Below are positions 1 through 8,065 of a stretch of 64,000 nt of DNA, piece by piece. Position numbers and translations under genes: made by a program. The notes below the pieces were generated by a model, which was not told where the DNA came from, searched no databases, and saw only the letters and a program-made list of their open reading frames with translations. The stretch comes from Caulobacter sp. CCUG 60055 (lineage in GTDB: Bacteria; Pseudomonadota; Alphaproteobacteria; Caulobacterales; Caulobacteraceae): positions 1 through 64,000 of the forward strand of contig NZ_PUIC01000005.1 in assembly GCF_022750545.1 (NCBI RefSeq). The letters are read 5' to 3'. Position 1 is the first letter of the stretch; each line of letters opens with the position of its first letter.

Positions 1-1438
1 AGGCCGTCCACACCAACACATCGGCCAGGAGCGGCGGACCGGGTCGATGTCCATGCCATGCCCGGCCGAATAGGCCGCGCGCACCATCCAGTCGTCGCGG
101 GCGCGCTCGCCCAGCTTGATCATGCGGCTGCCCTCCAGCACCAGATTGGCCTGGCGGAACGGCTTCCAGCGCAGGCCGACCCAGCCCTGGGCGGTCTGGG
201 CGCCGGTGGGGTCGCCGGTCTCGGCGGCCACGGTCTCGAACACGCGGGCGAAGGCCTCCACCGGCGCGCCGTTCCGATAGCCGCCCAGCCGCGTATAGAC
301 CTCGCCGCCGGCCTGGGTGACGCCGCGACCGCCCGACAGCGGCGCGCCGCCCGCCGCCACGCCGGCCGCGCCGTAGCTGACCAGGCCGTTGGCGCCCCAG
401 ACGCGAGAAATGTCGGCCACGTCGCGGCGGATGGCGTAAGCCGTGGTCGGGTCCAGGCTCAGGTCGCCTGACGCGACGGCGTCAAGGCCGCGCCCGAAAT
501 AGCGCACGGCGGCCTCGTCGCGGCGGACGCGCTTGGCGCTGTAGGCGGCGTCAAGCGCGGCGCGGCCGGCCAGCTTGGGCGAATCCGGCGCCTTGTCGAA
601 CAGGGCCTGGGCCGTCCGGTCGTCGCCGACGCTGAGGGCGATCATGCCGAGGTCGACGGGATCGGACGGCGCCAGCGCGCCGCTGCGATAGGCCTCGTCG
701 AACGCCTGTCGGGCCTCGGCCCGCTGGCCAAGCCGCGTCAGGGCGACGATACGCGAGCGCAGCATGAACGCCTTGTCTTCGGGCGTGGCCGCCAGCGCGG
801 CGGCCTGCGCGAACACGGGCGCGGCGGCCGCGTCGTCCTGGGCGGCGGTCAGGGCGGCGGCGCGGCGGGACTGCACGTCGTAGGCCGCCTCGCCGGCGTA
901 GGGCGCCAGGGCGTCGGCCGCTTCGCGCGGACGGCCGGCCTGGGACAGGGCGTCGGCGCGGGTCAAGGCCGCCTCGCGCCGTTGAGCGGCCGACAGGCCG
1001 TCCTGGGCGAGGGCCTGGGCGAAGCGGTCGGCGGCGTCGGCGGGCCGGCCCAGGCGCATGGCGAGATAGCCGCGTTGGGTCGACAGCGCCGCCGTCGCCC
1101 CGAAGGCGCGCTCGATCTCGGCGGCGGCGGCGTCCGCGCCCTGGACATCGCCGGCGGCGGCGCGGGCGTCGACCAGCAGGGCGCGGTAGGCGCGCTCGCC
1201 CGGCTCCAGCCGCACGGCCTCGGCCGCGCCGCGAGCGGCGGCGGCGAAGTCGCGCGCGTCATTAGGCCTTGTAGGCCGCGGCCGCGGCGTTGAAGCCGGG
1301 GCCCTTGGGCTTGGCGGCGGGGACGGCGGCCGTCGCCGGAGGCGGCGCAGCGGCCTGGGCGGCGGCGGCGAGGCACAGCCCGGCCGCCGCCGACAGGGCG
1401 GCGAGGGCCGGCCTGTCGAACAGAACCGTGCGGGGCAT
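1..1438 (-). pseudogene. NfrA-like TPR outer-membrane protein, partial and apparently frame-broken
   Basis: The gene starts at 1438 with ATG sharing its A with the stop of the glycosyltransferase gene upstream (TGATG). The first 58 codons encode a signal peptide (hydrophobic residues about 9-30, Ala-rich cleavage region) and then stop with TAA at 1262. From about 1260 to the window edge another minus frame is open without a stop, and reads as Ala-rich TPR helices followed by beta-strand-like sequence resembling the NfrA C-terminal domain. Adding one base near 1262 would join the two frames as a natural TPR start. A second missing base near position 25-30 would restore a plausible continuation after Ser-Trp. 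NfrA proteins are periplasmic TPR/outer-membrane partners of NfrB in polysaccharide export. Whether these are true mutations or read errors cannot be told from one sequence. The C-terminus lies outside the window. Confidence 0.6.
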
Positions 1439-3558
1439 CAGGGGCGCCTTTCTGCTAGGGCTTGGCGTTGTTGGTCGATGGCGGCGGACAGGGCGTCGGC
1501 GGCGACCACGCCCCGGCGCACCAGGAACTCGCCGATGCGGCCGTCGCGGACGGGCTCGTAACCGCCGAGGGCTTCGTCGAACGCCTCGCGGCGCACATGG
1601 CCGCCCTCGATCAGCAGGTCGCCGATCAGCGGCGCGTCGAGGCCCGGCGCGAAGGCGTCGCCGTCGCCGGCCAGCAGCCGCAGGCCGGCGTTGATCTCGC
1701 TCTCGCGGGCGATCTTCTGCAGCGGCTCGCCGCCGAGAACCTTGGCCAGTTCGCCGGCCTCGTCCGCCGTCAGCGGCCGGGCGACGGCGACGATCGGGGC
1801 GCCGCTCTCGGCGCGGCCGACCGGCAGGGCGCGCAGGCGCACGCAAAGGGCCGCCGGCGCCTCGCCCCGTTGGCGCGACACCGCCTCGGCGCCCACCGGC
1901 GTGCGCGGCAGGTGGCTCTGCATGGCGATGGCCTCGGCCAGGGTCTCGTCGTCCAGCCAGCCCTTGGCCATCAGGATGCGGCCCAGGCGCTGGCCGCTGC
2001 GGGCCTGTTCGGCCAGCGCCGCGTCGATGCGGGCCGGCGTCGCCGCCTCCCAGCTGACCAGGATCTCGCCGAGCGGCCGACGGTCGCGGCCCAGGGCCTG
2101 CGAGCTTGGGAACTGGTGCATCGTCTTGTCCCAAACGATCGGCGTGCCGAACAGGACGTTGGAGAAGAAGATACGCAAGGCCCGCGCCGTGGCCATGAAG
2201 TTGACGAAGCTGGCGACGATCAGGCGCACCAGCGACATCAGCCCGTGCTCCCAGCCGTAGACGCGGTTGACGAAGTAGAACCGCTGCACGACCCGGGCGA
2301 CCAGGGCGACGGCGTTGAACCACAGCAGGGCGCGGAACCACCAGGTGTCCGGCAGCAGCGCCTGGTCCGGCCGGCCCATCCAGTGCAGGACCAGGCTGAG
2401 CAGCAGCAGGTTGATCAGCACGAAGTACGAGACCAGCGCCAGGCTGGGCGTGATCAGCGCCTTGCGGTCGCGGACCAGGAAATAGTTGGTCCACAGCGAC
2501 CGCGTCCAGCCGAGCTGGGCCCAGCCCTGCAGCGAGATGCCCAGCGTCCAGCGCGCCTTCTGCCGGTAGGAGGTCTTGAAGGTGTTGGGGAAGTACTCGC
2601 GCACGCACAGCGACATGCGCAGCGACGAGGACTTCTCCTTGCCAAGGCCGAACAGCGTCTTGCGCTTGACCCGGAAGTCCACCGGATAGTGGGCGATGAT
2701 CGACGGCATCCGCTCGGCCGCCAGGCGCGCGCCGATGTCGTAGTCCTCGGTCAGGCTGGCGGTGTTGAACGGCTCGTCGTGATTGTGCGCCTTGAGCGCC
2801 TGCATGGCGCGGCGCGAGAAGCAGGTGCCGACGCCGGCCGACGGCACCGCCTTGGCCAGCGCCTCGCGGACCACCAGGTCCTTGGCGTGCCATTCGGCGA
2901 ACTCGTCCATATAGGTGCCGGCGATCAGCTCGCCGTAGCCCCGCTCGAGCGAGACAACCGGCAGCTGGATCAGGTCCTTGCGCGGCAGCAGGTAGTTCAG
3001 GAACTTCAGTTCGAGCGGGTGCAGCACGTCCTCGGAATCGTGCAGCACCATGCCGGCGAACGGGCGGCCGTGGCTTTCCTCGTGCGCCATGATGGCCCGC
3101 ACCACCGCGTTCAGGCAGTCGGCCTTGCAGGTCGGCCCGGCGTGCGGGACCTCGACGCGCACCACGCGGCGATGGCGGCGGCGCATGCGCTCCACCTCGG
3201 CGATGGTCTCTGGGTCGTTGGGGTAGGTCCCGACGAAGATCACGTAGTCGCTGTAGTCGAGCGTGCCGATGGTGTTCTCGATCATGGCGGCGATGACGTC
3301 GTCCTCGCGCCAGGCCGGCACCATGATGGCGATCGGCTGTTCGGCCTTGTCGTAGAGGGCCTGGACCGGCAGGGGCTCGTGGCGCGGCTCGACGAACAGG
3401 CGGCGATAGGCCGCCCGCACCCAGAACACCACGTCGACGAACAGGTCGTCGATCGAGGACACGGCGATCAGCACCGCCGTCGCGACGGCGATGGCGCCGA
3501 CGACGGCGACGTAGGCCGACACGGGATCGTGCGGCCACAGGGCGGCGATGTCGAACAT
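1438..3558 (-). CDS. nfrB: NfrB-like membrane glycosyltransferase with C-terminal c-di-GMP-binding (MshEN-like) domains
   Basis: The 706-residue protein has an N-terminal membrane segment (about 15-36), a family 2 glycosyltransferase domain with its acidic motifs (HDSED near 173, TEDYD near 288, QKARW near 353), and several membrane helices around 385-470. Its C-terminal third carries two MshEN-type repeats (about 495-555 and 643-702) with the LGxxL...G.L pattern. MshEN modules bind c-di-GMP in other proteins. In E. coli, NfrB together with WecB and NfrA makes a surface polysaccharide used as the phage N4 receptor, and c-di-GMP activates it. Here wecB ends 8 bases upstream and the nfrA-like gene overlaps downstream, which supports the same role: polymerising a ManNAc-type sugar at the inner membrane. 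The family call is firm; the polymer identity is inferred. Confidence 0.88.
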   Translation of the reverse strand: MFDIAALWPHDPVSAYVAVVGAIAVATAVLIAVSSIDDLFVDVVFWVRAAYRRLFVEPRHEPLPVQALYDKAEQPIAIMVPAWREDDVIAAMIENTIGTLDYSDYVIFVGTYPNDPETIAEVERMRRRHRRVVRVEVPHAGPTCKADCLNAVVRAIMAHEESHGRPFAGMVLHDSEDVLHPLELKFLNYLLPRKDLIQLPVVSLERGYGELIAGTYMDEFAEWHAKDLVVREALAKAVPSAGVGTCFSRRAMQALKAHNHDEPFNTASLTEDYDIGARLAAERMPSIIAHYPVDFRVKRKTLFGLGKEKSSSLRMSLCVREYFPNTFKTSYRQKARWTLGISLQGWAQLGWTRSLWTNYFLVRDRKALITPSLALVSYFVLINLLLLSLVLHWMGRPDQALLPDTWWFRALLWFNAVALVARVVQRFYFVNRVYGWEHGLMSLVRLIVASFVNFMATARALRIFFSNVLFGTPIVWDKTMHQFPSSQALGRDRRPLGEILVSWEAATPARIDAALAEQARSGQRLGRILMAKGWLDDETLAEAIAMQSHLPRTPVGAEAVSRQRGEAPAALCVRLRALPVGRAESGAPIVAVARPLTADEAGELAKVLGGEPLQKIARESEINAGLRLLAGDGDAFAPGLDAPLIGDLLIEGGHVRREAFDEALGGYEPVRDGRIGEFLVRRGVVAADALSAAIDQQRQALAERRP

Positions 3559-3566
3559 GGCTGGTA

Positions 3567-4730
3567 TCAGGCGGCCAGGTCGTTGGCCGCGTCTCCCGCC
3601 GCCTGGAACTCGTTGACGGGACGGCCGGTCACGGCGTCGACGATGCGGGCGGCGGCGCGGCCGTCGCCGTAAGGGTTGCGGCGGCGCGACAGGCCGCGGC
3701 GCAGATCGTCGTCGTCAAGCAGCAGCTCGACCTGGCCGACGATGTTGTCGCAGGACGAGCCGACCAGCCGCACCGCGCCGGCCGCGACCGCCTCCGGACG
3801 CTCGGTGACGTCGCGCATCACCAGCACGGGCTTGCCCAGCGACGGCGCCTCTTCCTGCACGCCGCCGGAATCGGTCAGCACGAGGTCGGCGCGCTGCATC
3901 AGGCGCACGAACGGCAGGTAATCCTGCGGCAGCAGCAGATGGACGTTGTCGAAGCCGGCCAGGGCCTCCAGCACCGGACCGCGCACGTTGGGATTGAGGT
4001 GCACGGGATAGACGATCTGGACGTCGTCGCGGGCCGCCAGGCGGCGCAGGGCGCGGCAGATGTTCGAAAAGCCGTCGCCGAAGCTCTCGCGGCGGTGGCC
4101 GGTGACCAGGATCATGCGCCGGCCCGGAACGGCGGCGGGCAGGCCGGCGTCGATGCGCCCGCGCAGGCGATGGTCGGCGTCGAGCAGACCGGCCGACGAC
4201 TTCAGCGCGTCGATCACGGTGTTGCCGGTGACGAACACCTGGCCGCCCAGCTTTTCCTGGCGGATGTTGGCCCGCGAGCCGACGGTCGGGGCGAACATCA
4301 GGTCGCTGACCAGATCGACGGCGCGGCGGTTCATCTCCTCGGGCCAGGGCTTGGCGAGGTCGTAGGTGCGCAGGCCCGCCTCGACATGGCCGACCGGGAT
4401 GCGGCGATGGAAGGCGGCCATGGCGGCGGCCATGGCGGTGGTGGTGTCGCCGTGAACCAGCACGCGGTCCGGGCGGGCGTGCTCCAGCACCTCGTCCAGG
4501 CTGGCGATCATCTTGGCGGCCAGCCCGTTCAGGGTCTGGTCCTGCGCCATGACGTTGAGGTCGTAGTCGGCCCGGATGGCGAACAGCTCGAGCACCTGGT
4601 CCAGCATCTGGCGGTGCTGGCCGGTGACGCAGACCAGCGGCGTCACGCCGGCGTCGTTCTGCAGGGCGCGCACGACGGGCGCCATCTTGATGGCCTCGGG
4701 CCGGGTTCCAAAGATCGACAGGACACGCAT
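3567..4730 (-). CDS. wecB: UDP-N-acetylglucosamine 2-epimerase, non-hydrolysing
   Basis: This cytoplasmic enzyme interconverts UDP-GlcNAc and UDP-ManNAc. The 387-residue product opens with the family signature FGTRPEAIKMAPVV and keeps VTGHRRES, TDSGGVQEEAPSLGKP and the Arg/Glu region typical of WecB/MnaA; length is close to the usual 370-390. It is the first gene of a minus-strand operon, 8 bases before the NfrB-like glycosyltransferase, so it probably supplies UDP-ManNAc to that enzyme. The promoter should lie in the 239-base gap at 4731-4969, which has an AT-richer stretch near 4950-4970 but no motif I can name with confidence. No defects are seen. Confidence 0.95.
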   Translation of the reverse strand: MRVLSIFGTRPEAIKMAPVVRALQNDAGVTPLVCVTGQHRQMLDQVLELFAIRADYDLNVMAQDQTLNGLAAKMIASLDEVLEHARPDRVLVHGDTTTAMAAAMAAFHRRIPVGHVEAGLRTYDLAKPWPEEMNRRAVDLVSDLMFAPTVGSRANIRQEKLGGQVFVTGNTVIDALKSSAGLLDADHRLRGRIDAGLPAAVPGRRMILVTGHRRESFGDGFSNICRALRRLAARDDVQIVYPVHLNPNVRGPVLEALAGFDNVHLLLPQDYLPFVRLMQRADLVLTDSGGVQEEAPSLGKPVLVMRDVTERPEAVAAGAVRLVGSSCDNIVGQVELLLDDDDLRRGLSRRRNPYGDGRAAARIVDAVTGRPVNEFQAAGDAANDLAA

Positions 4731-4969
4731 CGGGGGCGCTCCTTCACTGCGCGCCGCCTCGCCCGGCCGCGCGGCCGACAGGCCGCGCTCCGGATACGGA
4801 CCTCAAGGTCCGCAAGACACAACGCTGGGTCCAAACAACGCGATCTCGCCGGACTGGCGGCGCCCCCACGCCCACCACATCGACCGAAGCCCGAGATCGC
4901 TAACGGTTCCTAGGGTGTACCCCCGCGCGGCGATTTCACCGCGTAAACCAAGGTAAAGTGTTGGATAGT

Positions 4970-5170
4970 TTACAGTTCGCCGTTGATCGACGGCGCGTCT
5001 GGCCGGACGGCGACCGAGGCGGCGCGGCCCCTTCCCCTCAGCCGCTCGGCCAGCGAGCGCGCGGCCTCCTCGGCCTCGCCGCGATCCAGGAACAGCATCT
5101 CGTTGGTGAAAGGCGGGCACCGGACGGCCCATCCCTGACCCAGGGCTTCGATGAAAACGGTGATGGTCAA
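4970..5170 (-). CDS. Small hypothetical protein (66 aa)
   Basis: This short ORF follows the 5201-5761 gene on the same strand after 30 bases, with AAGGA-like bases (plus-strand ttttcctt, 5174-5181) just upstream of its ATG. The protein has a beta-type start (MTITVFIEAL), an Arg/Glu-rich helix (about 30-48) and no membrane segment or Cys pair. The third codon positions are GC-biased as in neighbouring genes, which supports coding. I do not recognise a family; the overall shape recalls small DUF2188-like stress proteins, but that is only a resemblance. It probably shares a transcript with the upstream gene. Confidence 0.55.
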   Translation of the reverse strand: MTITVFIEALGQGWAVRCPPFTNEMLFLDRGEAEEAARSLAERLRGRGRAASVAVRPDAPSINGEL

Positions 5171-5200
5171 AAGCTTTTCCTTGTCGATGGCGGCCGCGCG

Positions 5201-5761
5201 TCAGGCGCCGCCCTCGCGATCCCCGTGAGCGGCGGCGGCCTCGTCGGCGTCGACCCAGAGACGGGTCATGACGTCCCTGGCCTCGATCAGCAGGCACAGG
5301 CGATCCAGGGCCAGCACGACGGACTTCAGCTCGCGGACCAGCAGGCTTTCGCCGCTCTCCGGCGTCATCCGGGCCAGAATCTCCTCAGACGCCTGGCAGC
5401 GCAGGCAGGCCTGATGCAGCAGGGTCAGCGAGCGGGCCAGATGGGTCCAGGGCCGGTCGGCGGCGTCCGGTTCGGCCGGATCGACGCGCTCGGGCTCGTC
5501 CGAAACCTCCGCCGCCATGTTCGCCGGGGCGAGGTTGACGATCAGCAGGGCCAGGCGCCGCATGCTGTTCGAAGCGCCGGCGACGCTGCGCTCCAGGCGC
5601 TGGGTCAGGCCCCGCCCGGCCGGCGGGACGGCGGTCAGCGCCCTGGGCCGGCCGTCGTCGTGCAGCAGCGCCCCGTTCAGGCGCTGGAGCGCCAGCAACA
5701 TCTCCTCCAGCCAGCGGTGGGGGTGATCGCCATCGACATTCGCGACCGGGGGCGACGCCAT
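5201..5761 (-). CDS. Hypothetical helical protein (186 aa)
   Basis: I choose the ATG at 5761 (MASPPVANV) because codon usage becomes gene-like there; the open frame reaches 5923, but that extension has a poor coding character and would run into the promoter region of the divergent response regulator. The protein is soluble and mostly helical, with Leu-rich segments about 20-40 and 115-165 and an acidic C-terminus. It contains no motif I recognise. It lies divergent to the CHASE2 signalling operon and upstream of a 66-residue ORF on the same strand. A role in that signalling system is possible only by position. Confidence 0.55.
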   Translation of the reverse strand: MASPPVANVDGDHPHRWLEEMLLALQRLNGALLHDDGRPRALTAVPPAGRGLTQRLERSVAGASNSMRRLALLIVNLAPANMAAEVSDEPERVDPAEPDAADRPWTHLARSLTLLHQACLRCQASEEILARMTPESGESLLVRELKSVVLALDRLCLLIEARDVMTRLWVDADEAAAAHGDREGGA

Positions 5762-6034
5762 GGGCCTAACCGCGAAAAACGGCGCGGGCCGCGGCGGACG
5801 GGAGCGCGCGATCGGGGAAAAGCGGCATGGACCTGACTCGACTTGCGAAGGCCGCTGTCCGGCGCGGCGCAAATCCGGCCCTAGCAGCCAGGGAGCCAAT
5901 TCCTGCGTAAACCGTTGCAACATTTGCGATTGTTTACATTTTGCATGGCCTTGGGCGTTAACTTTGCTGGTATTGGGACGTTCAAGGTCTTCGTCCGCGG
6001 CGTTTCCGCGGTGGAGACGTCAGTTGGAAGATGC

Positions 6035-6745
6035 ATGAGAGTCGCGGCCCTCGATGATGATGAGGCGCAGCTGGAGGCCGTATCGCAGCTTGTCCTGGCG
6101 ACCGGCCACTCCTGTCTGCCGTTCCAGTCCGGCAAGGCCCTGATCGCGGCGCTGCGGCGCGAAAGTTTCGACCTGTTGATCCTCGACTGGAACCTGCCGG
6201 AAATGTCGGGGCTGGAGGTCATCGGCTGGGTGCGCCAGCACGTCTCCGACCCGCCGCCGATCCTGCTGCTGACCAGCCGCACCGACGAGGCGGACGTGGT
6301 CGAAGGCCTGAACGCCGGCGCCGACGACTATGTGGTCAAGCCGTTCCAGCCCAGCATCCTGCGCGCCCGCATCGCGGCGCTGTTCCGTCGCGCCTACAAC
6401 CGGGCGCCCGACAAGGTCGAGGATTTCGACGGCTACAGCTTCGACAGCGCCGCCGAGGCTGTGTCGATGCGCGGCGACCTCGTCACCCTGACCGCCAAGG
6501 AGTTCGGGCTGGCCTTGCTGCTGTTCCGCAACCTGCACCGCGCCCTGTCGCGGGCGCATATCCTCGAAGCCATCTGGGGCCGCAACCCGGACCTGCCGAC
6601 CCGGACCCTCGACATGCACATCTCCCGCATCCGCTCCAAGCTGAACCTGCGGCCCGACAACGGCTTCCGACTGGTGCCGGTCTACAGCTACGGCTATCGC
6701 CTGGAACGCCTGGACGCCGGCCGGTCCGCCGAGGCCGACGCATGA
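6035..6745 (+). CDS. OmpR/PhoB-family response regulator
   Basis: A cytoplasmic DNA-binding regulator of 236 residues. The receiver domain (1-115) has the acidic pair at Asp7-Asp9, the phosphoacceptor Asp51 in LILDWNLP, and the conserved Lys of YVVKPF near 101. The C-terminal winged helix (about 135-230) has the Trans_reg_C pattern with DMHISRIRSKL. The ATG at 6035 follows GGAAG at 6026-6030; the open frame extends further upstream but lacks receiver-like sequence there. It overlaps the next gene by ATGA and belongs to a three-gene operon with a LysM-FecR protein and a CHASE2 histidine kinase, its likely partner. Confidence 0.9.
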   Translation: MRVAALDDDEAQLEAVSQLVLATGHSCLPFQSGKALIAALRRESFDLLILDWNLPEMSGLEVIGWVRQHVSDPPPILLLTSRTDEADVVEGLNAGADDYVVKPFQPSILRARIAALFRRAYNRAPDKVEDFDGYSFDSAAEAVSMRGDLVTLTAKEFGLALLLFRNLHRALSRAHILEAIWGRNPDLPTRTLDMHISRIRSKLNLRPDNGFRLVPVYSYGYRLERLDAGRSAEADA

Positions 6746-8052
6746 TCGGCCGCCTCGCCGCCGCGCCCGTCTTCGCCGCCGCCGCGCTCGCCGCCGGCTG
6801 CGCCGTCGCGGCCGAGCCCGTGGTGGTCTACGACGTCAAGGCCGGAGACAGCCTCTACGCGCTCGCCGGCCGCTACTTCATCCGCCTCAGCGACTATCGC
6901 GAGGTGCAGCGGCGCAACCATGTGCGCCAGCCGCGCCGCATGCCCGTGGGCCTGAAGCTGGAGGTGCCGACCCGCGTGCTGCGGACCGAGCCGGTGGAAG
7001 CCCGGCTGGGCGCCTTCCGCGGCCCGGTCAACGTCTCGACCGCCGGACGCGCCGCCGCCGCCAGCGCCGGCCTGCTGGTGCGCGAGGGCGACCTCGTCGC
7101 CACCGGCGCCAACGCCTTCGCCCGCATCGACATGCCGGACGGCTCGCGGGTGGCCCTGCCGTCGCAGAGCCGGGTGCGGGTCGAGCGCCTGCGCCGCACC
7201 CTGCTGACCGGCGCCGTCGACCGCGCCTTCGTCGTCGAGGCCGGCCGGGGCGAGTCGACGGTGACGCCCCTGCCGACGCCGCAGGACCGCTACATCGTGC
7301 GCACGCCGATGTCGGTCTCGGCCGTGCGCGGCACCGAGTTCCACGTCCGCTACGATCCCGAGCGCCATAGCGCCGCCACCGAGGTGGTCAGCGGCCTGGT
7401 CGCCGTCACCGCCGACCAGGACCGGTCGGCGTCGGTCCCCGCCGCCTACGGCGTCGCGGTCGGCGCCAGCGGCGCCTTGCATCCCACGCCCCTGCCGGCG
7501 GCGCCGGCGCTGCTGCGCCCGGACAAGGCGCAGGACGAACCCAAGGTGGTCTTCGACGTCGCCCCCGTCGCCGAGGCCCGCGGCTATCGCATCCGGCTGG
7601 CCGCCGACGCCGGCTTCCTGGACGCCTTCGCCGAGGCCACGGCCGACGGCCCGCAGGTGGTCTTCGAGGGCGTGCCCGACGGCGACTACTTCGCCCGCGT
7701 CAGCGTGATCGGCCCCGAAGACCTCGAGGGCATGCCCAGGACCTACGCCTTCGAACGCTTCCTCAACACGCTGGACCTGTCGCCGATGGCGACCAGCAAG
7801 CGCGGGCGCGAGCGGCGCTACCTGTTCCGATGGACCGCCGGCGGGAACGGCGAGCGGACCTACCGCTACCAGCTGTCGCGCGACGGCGCGGCGACGCCGG
7901 TGGTGGACGAGGCGGGGCTGAGCGAGACGCAGATCACCGTCACCGACCTGCCGCCCGGCGCCTACGTCTGGCGGGTGATGTCCCGCACCTTCGCCAAGGG
8001 CCGCCACATCGACAAGTGGTCGCCGCCCCAGACCTTCCAGATCGGCCGCTGA
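6742..8052 (+). CDS. Periplasmic LysM-FecR domain protein
   Basis: The 436-residue protein has a signal peptide (1-24), a LysM module (about 28-76, beginning YDVKAGDSLYALAGRYF) that binds peptidoglycan-type glycans, and a FecR domain (about 105-205) with the typical RTPMSVSAVRGTEF stretch. The C-terminal half has repeated beta-rich segments (about 250-330 and 345-436), each with a G-x-Y aromatic pattern. It starts inside the stop of the response regulator gene (ATGA) and is followed after 13 bases by a CHASE2 kinase. LysM-FecR proteins next to CHASE2 kinases are a known arrangement. The likely job is to sense or transmit an envelope state to the kinase ectodomain, which is inference from domains and context. 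Confidence 0.85.
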   Translation: MIGRLAAAPVFAAAALAAGCAVAAEPVVVYDVKAGDSLYALAGRYFIRLSDYREVQRRNHVRQPRRMPVGLKLEVPTRVLRTEPVEARLGAFRGPVNVSTAGRAAAASAGLLVREGDLVATGANAFARIDMPDGSRVALPSQSRVRVERLRRTLLTGAVDRAFVVEAGRGESTVTPLPTPQDRYIVRTPMSVSAVRGTEFHVRYDPERHSAATEVVSGLVAVTADQDRSASVPAAYGVAVGASGALHPTPLPAAPALLRPDKAQDEPKVVFDVAPVAEARGYRIRLAADAGFLDAFAEATADGPQVVFEGVPDGDYFARVSVIGPEDLEGMPRTYAFERFLNTLDLSPMATSKRGRERRYLFRWTAGGNGERTYRYQLSRDGAATPVVDEAGLSETQITVTDLPPGAYVWRVMSRTFAKGRHIDKWSPPQTFQIGR

Positions 8053-8065
8053 CGGGGGCGGCGAC

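Noticed and set aside
1462-3672. Long open frame on the plus strand over the NfrB-like gene
   Set aside because: It is a GC-rich shadow: the minus frame has glycosyltransferase and MshEN motifs, while the plus product is compositional Arg/Gly/His sequence.
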